From Terrimesophilobacter sp963702165 (GTDB lineage: Bacteria > Actinomycetota > Actinomycetes > Actinomycetales > Microbacteriaceae): DNA of 64,000 nt. The notes under the pieces are model-generated. The model was not told the origin of the DNA and ran no database searches. It saw nothing but the letters and a program-made list of their open reading frames with translations. The stretch lies in the NCBI GenBank assembly GCA_963702165.1, contig OY969722.1, positions 62,001 through 126,000 of the forward strand. The letters run 5' to 3'. Shown piece by piece: positions 32,685 to 39,925 of this stretch; within the stretch, counting starts at the first letter, position 1; the number at the start of each line of letters is the position of its first letter. Both the position numbers and the translations under genes were made by a program.

Positions 32685-34169
32685 TCATCCCGTTCGGGTC
32701 AGTTCATAGACAACCGACCGGTGCGCGGGATACGTGGCCGTGATGTCGAATCCGAGGGCGCGCAGGTCGGCCAGGCCATAAGTGTCGGCCGGCCGGTCGG
32801 CCGGCCGGTACTCGAGCAGCCAAACCCGATCGACCCCGGTGAAACGGCTAGCGACGGTCTTGACCCTGAAGGTCTTGTCCCACCACCAGGAGTTCTCTGC
32901 GTAGGGGACGTTCAAGGTGATGTCGTTCAAACCGTCGAACGCGCCCGGATAGGTGTGAATGGCCAACCGCAGGCGCACCGAGGGGCGGGTGGCATCGTCG
33001 AAGACCACGGCGTCGTCCGCAGTCGCATGGCCGCGGACAATGTCGGCCACCTGGGACCAGTCGCTGTCGTTCTTGGCGAAAGGCGTGCGCTGTTGGAGGT
33101 AGGTCGGAATCGCCGAGAGTGTCAGCGCAAGGAGCGCAACGATTCCCCAAACCCACGGGATTCGCGATAGCAGGTAGCCGATCAGGACCGCTATCGCCGG
33201 GGCCGACATGGCCAGGTATCGGTTGGTGTAGACGGCGCCGAAAAGGTTTGCGATCAGCAGCACCGCCGGTGGAACGAAGGCGACTGCGCTGGCGAGAACG
33301 ACGATGTTCAGTCGAGCAGGCTCCGGTGCCTCTGGCGCACGGGACAGGGCTTCGTCAGGCCGGCCGCGAGCCCGCACGCGGAGGAGTGCGGCATTAGTGA
33401 CGGCAACCACCAGGAGCACCAGCACCATGGCGGCGTAGAGCCGGTTCCCGAACCACTGCCCGACCACGACCGAGTCCCAGGACGCCGCATTGCGATGCGA
33501 CAGGTACGAGATCTGGTTGCGTTGGAGAAACCCCCAGACGAGGATCGGCGCGGCCAACACGACCCCGCCGGTCGTCGCGATCAGCCAGTGGCGCAGCATC
33601 GGTCGGGTCGCGGGGGCCCACGCCAGGGCCAGAGCATGCGCCAGCGGAATTAGCAGTGAGAACAGGAACAGGTAAGCAGATGCCGCCACCAGGAGCATGT
33701 ACAGTGCCCAGCCCCAGCCCCAGCCCCAGCCCCAGCGCGGGCGCCGTGTGCCGACGACTTGCACGAGGAGCACGGTCAGCCAGATGGCGAGCGCCGCTGT
33801 GAAAGCGAACGATCGGGTCTCTGTTCCGACCGAGGTGAGTCGGGGGAGGAGCATCGCGACGGATCCGGTGAACACCGCGGCTCGCATGCCCGCGAGCCGA
33901 CCAGCCAGCACCACGGTGCCCGCCACGGCGACACCGACGGCCAGGGCGCTCGGAAACCGCACCGAAAACGCCGACGCGCCGAAAGCGTCGATCCAGAAGT
34001 GCAGCAACAGGTAATACGTGCCGTGCACCGAGTCGACGTTGCCGAGCATCGCGAAGAGCGACGGGAGCGGACGTTGCGCCGACATGAGGCTGGCGGCCTC
34101 GTCGCCCCAGAATGACGGTATCCAGGACCCGGCCGCGCTCAGCGCAGCAGCCGCGATGGCGAAGGCCAC
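32685..34169 (-). CDS. GT39/ArnT-like membrane glycosyltransferase
   Basis: A 494-residue polytopic protein with about ten TM helices. Near the N-terminus is the PSFWGDEAASL motif (acidic catalytic pair of GT-C enzymes), followed by the extracytoplasmic loop and a soluble C-terminal part (residues about 345-494). Such enzymes transfer sugars from polyprenyl-phosphate carriers to envelope targets. GTG 34169 gives a short first helix. An upstream frame from ATG 34302 joins well if one base in 34213-34218 is removed, giving ...AATRLP-HAVAVTSSGLG, so the true N-terminus is probably longer and frameshifted here. A WGWGWGWGWA run is encoded by a hexamer repeat. Confidence 0.8.
   Translation of the reverse strand: MAFAIAAAALSAAGSWIPSFWGDEAASLMSAQRPLPSLFAMLGNVDSVHGTYYLLLHFWIDAFGASAFSVRFPSALAVGVAVAGTVVLAGRLAGMRAAVFTGSVAMLLPRLTSVGTETRSFAFTAALAIWLTVLLVQVVGTRRPRWGWGWGWGWALYMLLVAASAYLFLFSLLIPLAHALALAWAPATRPMLRHWLIATTGGVVLAAPILVWGFLQRNQISYLSHRNAASWDSVVVGQWFGNRLYAAMVLVLLVVAVTNAALLRVRARGRPDEALSRAPEAPEPARLNIVVLASAVAFVPPAVLLIANLFGAVYTNRYLAMSAPAIAVLIGYLLSRIPWVWGIVALLALTLSAIPTYLQQRTPFAKNDSDWSQVADIVRGHATADDAVVFDDATRPSVRLRLAIHTYPGAFDGLNDITLNVPYAENSWWWDKTFRVKTVASRFTGVDRVWLLEYRPADRPADTYGLADLRALGFDITATYPAHRSVVYELTRTG
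33707..33736. repeat. CCCCAG hexamer tandem repeat (GGGGCT on the coding strand)
   Basis: About five consecutive CCCCAG units inside the GT39-like gene, encoding alternating Trp-Gly in a membrane segment. The G-rich strand has five G4 runs at regular spacing and could form a quadruplex. The unit is a multiple of three, so changes in copy number keep the frame. Confidence 0.85.
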
Positions 34170-34302
34170 CGAGGTTGGACCGAGCCCCGATGAAGTAACC
34201 GCGACGGCATGCGGGAGGCAGTCGCGTCGCAGCGGGGCGGACCTTGCTGTCGAGCACTAGAGCTGGCTTTCGTCGAATTCGCGTGGTTTCTGCCGCCGTC
34301 AT

Positions 34303-34710
34303 GCCGCAGGCCGAGGTGCTGGCCTGGAGCGCACCCGCCGTCGCTGGAGGCTATCAGCCTTCGACGATCATGACGGAAGAAGTACGATTCCGTTTGCGCT
34401 CGAGAACGACGGAGTAGCCGTCTCGTTCCGCTTCGGCGAGGTCGCGCTGTTCCGTTTCGTGTGTGACCCGAAAGTGCCTACCACGTGCGGATAAACCAGG
34501 GTCTATTCCGGCCGAATCGAGTCCAGCGGTGCCAGCCCGAAACCGGTGACGGTTGCGCGGTCGGTCAACTGGGTCGCGATATTGCCTGAAGCGACATCAG
34601 ATCATCATGACGGCGCGTAAGCCAGTCTTCTTCGTGAACACTGGAAGCAGTCGCATCCGCGGGGATCGACGACGACAACGAAACCTTCGTTGCGAGAGGA
34701 GCCGTGTCTT
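34303..34710. other. Long intergenic region, possible gene remnant on the minus strand
   Basis: About 400 bases without an intact gene, between two divergently oriented envelope genes. On the minus strand three successive short frames look protein-like: ADATASSVHEEDWLTRRHDDL (about 34585-34650), IATQLTDRATVTGFGLAPLD (about 34510-34570) and RHFRVTHETEQRDLAEAERD (about 34380-34440), ending at a TGA near 34345. They may be a decayed or frameshifted C-terminus of another envelope gene, or chance. Promoters for both flanking genes should also lie here, but I see no convincing -35/-10 pair. Confidence 0.3.
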
Positions 34711-37146
34711 GTGAACCGAGATTTACCGGTCCGGATGCTCACTCGTGCCCGTCGCGCTGCGATGTCGCAGGTGCACGCCCACTGGCGGCAGCAGCCGGTG
34801 CTTCGCGGCACTGTCCTGTATGAGTCGTTCGCTGGAAATGGCATGCTCTGCAACCCTGAAGCGCTCTTCCGAGCGCTGCTGCAGGCACCCGACCTGAAGC
34901 ACTTGAAACACATCTGGGTGCGCTCCGACTTGGGCGAACGCCACGGCATGGCAACTGAGTTCGCGGGTCGCCACGACGTCACCTTCGTGCGGCGTGGCTC
35001 AGCGAACTACTACCGGGCACTCGCCACGAGTCAATACCTCGTCAACAATGCAACCTTCCCGCCGGAGTTCTCCAAGCGCACCGGGCAGACCTACCTCAAC
35101 ACCTGGCACGGGACGCCGCTCAAGCACATGGGTTACGACATGCCGGACGGAGCCGCAGAGTCGGCAAACACCATACGCAATTTCGTAGCCGCGGACTACC
35201 TCCTCTCGCAGAACACATTCATGACGGAAACCATGTATGGCAGCGCCTACAAGCTTGACGGACTCTTCCGCGGCACGATCGTCGAAGAAGGCTACCCGCG
35301 GGTCGACCGGCAATTCCTGGACAACGCGGGCGCCAACACCGCACGGCAGGCGCTCGATGACGCGGGCCTCGACCTCCGCGGCCGCAAGGTTGTCCTCTAT
35401 GCGCCTACGTGGCGGGGAACGTCGTTCAAGAACCCCGAAAAGAACCTCTATGAGATCCTGGCGGCGCGAGATGAACTTCAGCGCTCCCTGGACGAAAACC
35501 AGTGGTGCGTAGTTGTGAAGCTGCACCAGGCCGCGCACTCGCAGGCCGCTGGACGAGCCGATGTGCGCGCGGTCCTCGTTCCCAACAGTATGCCGACGAA
35601 CGTCGTGCTCGGGGTCGCCGATGTGCTCATCACCGACTACTCGAGCATTTTTTTCGACTTCCTCGTCACCGGTCGCCCGATCATTTTCTTCACCCCCGAC
35701 CGAAGCGACTACGGCGACGTTCGTGGCTTCTACCAGACGGCCGAGCAATTGCCCGGGCCGGTTTTAACCGAGATCGCGGAGGCCGCGCAGTCACTGTCCG
35801 CGGCGACCCGAGGCGCGACATCGGCGGGCGGGGTCGCGCGATATGCCGCAGCTGCGGAGGCTTTCACCCCGTGGGACGACGGTCATGCCGCTGAACGGGT
35901 GATCGATATTGTGTTTCGCGGTCGTACCAGCGGCTACCGGTTGCACCGATTCAACGTGGATGCACGGCCGAAAATTCTTCTGTATCTGGGCGGCATGCGC
36001 CCCAATGGCATCACTTCAGCTGGGTTCGACCTAGTGAACAGCATCGACCACGAGCGCTACGACATTTCGGTCACCTACCCGGGCGGCCCTGTCGCGCAGC
36101 TTCAACTGGCGGAAAGGCCCCTGCATCCTGCCGTTCGCCACTTCCCCCGCGTGGGCGGCATGAACGGGAGCAAGATCCTGCACGCCAAACGCCGCTTGGC
36201 CGATCGCTTGGGGCGTACCAGCCTGGTCCTGTCGGATGCCGCGGAGTCGGAACTGTGGGACGACGAATGGGTCCGCTGCTTCGGCGACAGCCGGTTCGAC
36301 AGGGTGATCGACTTCAGTGGCTACGATCCGTTTTGGGCCAGGCTGCTACTTCACTCGCCGCCGGCAACGCGAGCGATCTGGCTGCATAATGACATGGCGG
36401 CCGATGCGGAGCGAACTGTTCACGGCAAACGCATTCACGCCCGCAGCCTCAAGGTCGTCTTTTCGCATTATCACGACTACGACAAGCTGGTCTCAGTGTC
36501 GCCCTCCTTGGCCGCCATCAACCGCGCGAAGCTGGCGGCCTGGGCACCGGCCGAGAAATTCGTCTCGACCCCCAATTGCATCGATGGGGCCCGCATTCTG
36601 GCGCTGAGTCAGGAAACTGCGGAGTCCATTCCGGACTCGGCGCCCGACGAGACGATCTTCGTGACCACAGGCCGCCTGTCCCCAGAGAAAAATCATGGCC
36701 GCCTGATCGGGGCGTTCGCCCGCGTGCACGCGCGCCATCCGGCGACTCACTTGGTGATCATCGGAGCCGGTCCGCTGGCCGATAGCGTTGCCCAACAAGT
36801 TGACGAGCTCAATCTCGTCGGCTCCGTGACATTGACCGGGCATCTGAGCAACCCGTATGCCTCGATGAGGCAGGCCCACTGCTTTGTGCTTTCCAGCGAC
36901 TACGAGGGCCAACCGATGGTGCTGCTCGAGGCCGCAGTTCTCGGCCTTGCTATCGTCACCGTCGATTTCGGCTCCGTCGCTGACGCGCTTCCCGACGGTG
37001 CAGCGCTCGTCGTGGCGCAGTCGACCGAAGCGCTCGCGATCGGCATGGAACAGTTTCTAGCGGGTACCGTGCCTCGCGCCGAATTCGGCTACCGCAGCTA
37101 CACCCTCGACGCCGTCGAGTCGTTCTACTGCGTGTCGAGTCAGTGA
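34711..37146 (+). CDS. Bifunctional TagF-like glycerophosphotransferase / GT4 glycosyltransferase
   Basis: An 811-residue fusion. The N-terminal half (about residues 1-415) is a CDP-glycerol:polyol-phosphate transferase of the TagF/TarF type: LNTWHGTPLKHMGYDM, KVVLYAPTWRG, VVKLH, VLITDYSSIFFDF. The C-terminal half (about 430-811) is a GT-B retaining glycosyltransferase of family GT4: FVTTGRLSPEKNHGRLIGAFARV and the EX7E motif in SSDYEGQPMVLLEAAVLGLAIV. It probably polymerises and glycosylates a teichoic-acid-like wall polymer from the cytoplasmic face. GTG 34711 is preferred (GAGAGGAG 9 bases upstream); the open frame starts at 34690. GC and codon use are slightly relaxed, as is usual for envelope genes. 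Confidence 0.88.
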   Translation: MNRDLPVRMLTRARRAAMSQVHAHWRQQPVLRGTVLYESFAGNGMLCNPEALFRALLQAPDLKHLKHIWVRSDLGERHGMATEFAGRHDVTFVRRGSANYYRALATSQYLVNNATFPPEFSKRTGQTYLNTWHGTPLKHMGYDMPDGAAESANTIRNFVAADYLLSQNTFMTETMYGSAYKLDGLFRGTIVEEGYPRVDRQFLDNAGANTARQALDDAGLDLRGRKVVLYAPTWRGTSFKNPEKNLYEILAARDELQRSLDENQWCVVVKLHQAAHSQAAGRADVRAVLVPNSMPTNVVLGVADVLITDYSSIFFDFLVTGRPIIFFTPDRSDYGDVRGFYQTAEQLPGPVLTEIAEAAQSLSAATRGATSAGGVARYAAAAEAFTPWDDGHAAERVIDIVFRGRTSGYRLHRFNVDARPKILLYLGGMRPNGITSAGFDLVNSIDHERYDISVTYPGGPVAQLQLAERPLHPAVRHFPRVGGMNGSKILHAKRRLADRLGRTSLVLSDAAESELWDDEWVRCFGDSRFDRVIDFSGYDPFWARLLLHSPPATRAIWLHNDMAADAERTVHGKRIHARSLKVVFSHYHDYDKLVSVSPSLAAINRAKLAAWAPAEKFVSTPNCIDGARILALSQETAESIPDSAPDETIFVTTGRLSPEKNHGRLIGAFARVHARHPATHLVIIGAGPLADSVAQQVDELNLVGSVTLTGHLSNPYASMRQAHCFVLSSDYEGQPMVLLEAAVLGLAIVTVDFGSVADALPDGAALVVAQSTEALAIGMEQFLAGTVPRAEFGYRSYTLDAVESFYCVSSQ

Positions 37147-37189
37147 TGCTGTACGCCAACCGGCACCCTTGGTCGTCGGCAAGCGCCGC

Positions 37190-37855
37190 TCAGCGGAGGA
37201 GGCCGGCAACCAGGTTGATGGCCGTTGCCAGGACGAGGACTCCGAGAACGTACGAAAGCAGAGTGTGCCGGAGGGCAGCCATCCGGATGTCGTGGCTTCC
37301 GATGTTGGTGTCCGACACCTGGAAAGTGGCGCCGATTGTGACCGCGAGGTAGGCGAAATCGGTGTACTGGGGAGCTTCCTCTTGGTTGAAGTCAATGCCG
37401 CCCGGGTCGTTTCTGTAATAGAGATGTGCGTATCTCAGCGTGAATACCGTCGTGACCAGGAGCCAGGAGACGGCGATCGTTCCCAGCGCCAGGGCGACGA
37501 GCCAGAGCTTCAGCGCCCCCCGCGTGCCGCCAGCCTCGAACAGGATCAACGCGATCGCACCGAAGCTTGCGATACTCGCGGCCAGCAGCAGTCCCTCCGC
37601 GACCAGCCGTGAACTGTCCTCCGTCGTCGCGTGAGCGGACGTCTGCTCACCGTCGAAACGGCCGATCACCAGCCAAGTCCAGCACAGGTAGATCGTGGCG
37701 GACGCCACCCATCCGAGTGCCGGTGCCCACAACCAGCCGACAGTGAACCCGACAACCAGCCCGACGGCCACCCCTACCAGCAGCGCGACGCTCACCCGGG
37801 TGCCCGACCGGTGAACCAGGGAATCGTACTGGTTAGCCTCCACGCCACTGATCAT
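37190..37855 (-). CDS. DUF1345 integral membrane protein
   Basis: A 221-residue protein with about five TM helices: VALLVGVAVGLVVGFTVGWL, VASATIYLCWTWLVIGRF, LLLAASIASFGAIALILFEAG, LALGTIAVSWLLVTTVFTLRYAHLYY and the C-terminal LLSYVLGVLVLATAINLVAGLL. The segment TLRYAHLYYRNDPGGIDFNQ...PQYTDFAYLAVTIGATFQVSDT is diagnostic of DUF1345, a family of unknown function. It is convergent with the TagF/GT4 gene and divergent from the YihY gene. Confidence 0.88.
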   Translation of the reverse strand: MISGVEANQYDSLVHRSGTRVSVALLVGVAVGLVVGFTVGWLWAPALGWVASATIYLCWTWLVIGRFDGEQTSAHATTEDSSRLVAEGLLLAASIASFGAIALILFEAGGTRGALKLWLVALALGTIAVSWLLVTTVFTLRYAHLYYRNDPGGIDFNQEEAPQYTDFAYLAVTIGATFQVSDTNIGSHDIRMAALRHTLLSYVLGVLVLATAINLVAGLLR

Positions 37856-37996
37856 AAGTTCGCGGGCCGAAATCGCTCACGCTGATTCTCCACCGCGACA
37901 CCGCCTTCTCCGGTTTTCCGGCGTTATCCTCACTGCGCGATCGTCGCAACACGCCAAGCAGCCCTATTTACGGCGCAAGCGGGAGGAGGCCTCCCA

Positions 37997-38929
37997 ATGT
38001 CAGCGGAACAGCCCGGAAGCTCGGGGGGCGCCACCCCGTCACCTCAACGAGACAGCGGCGAGCAACGTCGATCGGCCATACGCGCGGCCAGTTCGTGGGT
38101 CGAGACACGGATGCGCACGACCGCGTTCGGTCGCTTCGTCACCCGGATCGTGAACGCGCTCGTCACGTTGGAAGTGTTCGATCGCGCGATGACCCTAGCG
38201 GCGCAAGCATTCACCTCAATACTCCCGCTCGTCATCGTCGTCGCAGCTTTGCGCCGCGGTGATGCTGAACCGATCGGCCGGGGTCTGTCCAATTACTTGG
38301 GACTGAACGGCTCCGCGGCTAACGCCCTCGAGAGAGTTGTGCCCGCAGCATCCGATGTCTTCAGCGCGCTGGGATGGTTCGGAACTCTTCTCCTCATTGT
38401 TTCCGCTACCGCGTTTTCACGGGCACTCGAGCGGTTCTACGCACGTGTTTGGTCGAAACGCAAGCTCGGCTTCCGCGCCGCGTGGCGGCTATTCGCGGTT
38501 CTCGCGACCGTCATCCTCGGACTGGTCGTAGTGCAGCTCACCCGTTCCGTCTTGCGGGCGGACGGAACCTACGCCGCGCTCAGGGGCGTCGCCGAGATCG
38601 TGATCTGGACCGTGGTGTGGCTGCTCATCGGGTGGATCGTGCTGAACCGGACCGTCAGCTTCAGGTTGCTACTCCCTGGCGCAGTTCTCTGCGGCATAGG
38701 GCTCGCGATAGTGGGCGGATTTGGCCGGATTTACCTTCCGATTGCCCTGGCATCGTCTGCGGCGCAATTCGGCGTGCTCGGCATCACCATTGCCTATGTC
38801 GGCTGGCTCTTCGTGCTCATGTCGGTGGTGGTCGTCGCCGTGACCGTCGGTCGGGTGCTCACCGTGGACTACGGCGTCATGAACGGTGTGTGGCCGCGAC
38901 GCCGCCAGCCGACCGACCCGGAGGGCTGA
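37997..38929 (+). CDS. YihY/BrkB-family membrane protein
   Basis: A 310-residue protein. A polar Ser/Gln/Arg-rich N-terminus (about 38 residues) precedes a YihY/UPF0761-like hydrophobic core: MTLAAQAFTSILPLVIVVAALRR, FGTLLLIVSATAFSRALERFYARVW, LFAVLATVILGLVVVQLT, and ASSAAQFGVLGITIAYVGWLFVLMSVVVVAVTVG. Such proteins were once called ribonuclease BN, but that activity belongs to another gene; transport of an unknown substrate is more likely. ATG 37997 has GGGAGGAGG upstream, and the leader contains GGAGGCCTCC, which could mask the site. Confidence 0.85.
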   Translation: MSAEQPGSSGGATPSPQRDSGEQRRSAIRAASSWVETRMRTTAFGRFVTRIVNALVTLEVFDRAMTLAAQAFTSILPLVIVVAALRRGDAEPIGRGLSNYLGLNGSAANALERVVPAASDVFSALGWFGTLLLIVSATAFSRALERFYARVWSKRKLGFRAAWRLFAVLATVILGLVVVQLTRSVLRADGTYAALRGVAEIVIWTVVWLLIGWIVLNRTVSFRLLLPGAVLCGIGLAIVGGFGRIYLPIALASSAAQFGVLGITIAYVGWLFVLMSVVVVAVTVGRVLTVDYGVMNGVWPRRRQPTDPEG

Positions 38930-38992
38930 AACCGTGCAGGGGATACTCTGAAGGAAAGTCCGCCTTTTCGCTTGCCAGGGACGGGAATCAAC

Positions 38993-39769
38993 GTGGTCAC
39001 TTTTCGCGAACTGCACTACACGGAGGCCCCGCTCCTGCTGCCGAACGCCTGGGATGTCGGCTCTGCGCTGGGATTCGTCGCTGCAGGGTTTCCTGCCATC
39101 GGCACCACCAGCTTCGGCGTTGCGGCCAGCATCGGACTGCCGGATGGCGGCGGCGCCACCAGGGCAGCCACCGTGGCGCTCGCCGCCCAGTTGGGCCGAT
39201 TGCCCGTCCCCATCACGACCGACATCGAGGACGGCTACTCCGACGACCCCGTCGAAGTTGCCGAATTCGTGTCCGAGCTGGCCGCCCTCGGGGTTGCCGG
39301 TATCAACATCGAGGACAGCAAGGACGGGAACCTCGTGGACCCGGCGATCTTGGCTGGCAAACTCGTCGCCATCAAGCGGCGCACCCCGGACGTCTTCGTC
39401 AACGCGCGGGTCGACAACTACTGGTTCGCCGAAGAAGCCAAGGTGGAGGCAGTCCTTCTCCGTGCCGGAACCTACAGCGAGGCCGGAGCGGACGGGATCT
39501 TCGTCCCAGGAGTGAGTGACCCGGAGGACATCCGGAGCATTACGGCCGGGATCGGGCTGCCCGTCAACGTGCTGGCGCATCCGTCGCTCACGGTTGCTGA
39601 ACTGGGGGAGCTGGGGGTAAGACGAGTGAGTTCCGGCTCGCTGCCCTACCGCGCGGCCGTCGACGCCGCGGTCAACGTTGTCAGCGCACTGCGCGACGGC
39701 AAGCAGGTCCCGGCCGCGACGTCCTACTGGGAGATGCAGTCCCGCCTCACCAACTTCGCCGAGGGCTGA
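38993..39769 (+). CDS. Isocitrate lyase/PEP mutase-family protein (second copy)
   Basis: A 258-residue TIM barrel: LLLPNAWDVGSALGFVAAGFPAIGTTSFGVAASIGLPDG, VPITTDIEDGYSDD (metal-binding acidic residues), GINIEDSKDGNLV, VFVNARVDNYW, GADGIFVPGVSD and RRVSSGSLPYRAAV. It differs from the copy at 28609-29424 in its loop sequences, so substrates may differ. GTG 38993 is preceded by GGGA at a suitable distance, and TACTCT about 45 bases upstream may be a -10. It is not obviously in an operon with the YihY gene. Confidence 0.87.
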   Translation: MVTFRELHYTEAPLLLPNAWDVGSALGFVAAGFPAIGTTSFGVAASIGLPDGGGATRAATVALAAQLGRLPVPITTDIEDGYSDDPVEVAEFVSELAALGVAGINIEDSKDGNLVDPAILAGKLVAIKRRTPDVFVNARVDNYWFAEEAKVEAVLLRAGTYSEAGADGIFVPGVSDPEDIRSITAGIGLPVNVLAHPSLTVAELGELGVRRVSSGSLPYRAAVDAAVNVVSALRDGKQVPAATSYWEMQSRLTNFAEG

Positions 39770-39925
39770 CTGCGCCTCCGCAGCCGAGCGGAGGGTCGGA
39801 AACGGACCTCCCGCGGCACCGAAGAAGGGCGCTTTCTGACCCCTGAAACGCGGATTCGGTCGCTAGCGTATGAGGTGTGGCCGATGGCCGCATCCGTTCT
39901 CCGAGCGGCATGACAGGGAGCCACG

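Noticed and set aside
33707..33736. Phase-variable simple repeat
   Set aside because: The unit is six bases, so copy-number change keeps the reading frame and cannot switch expression on and off by frameshift.
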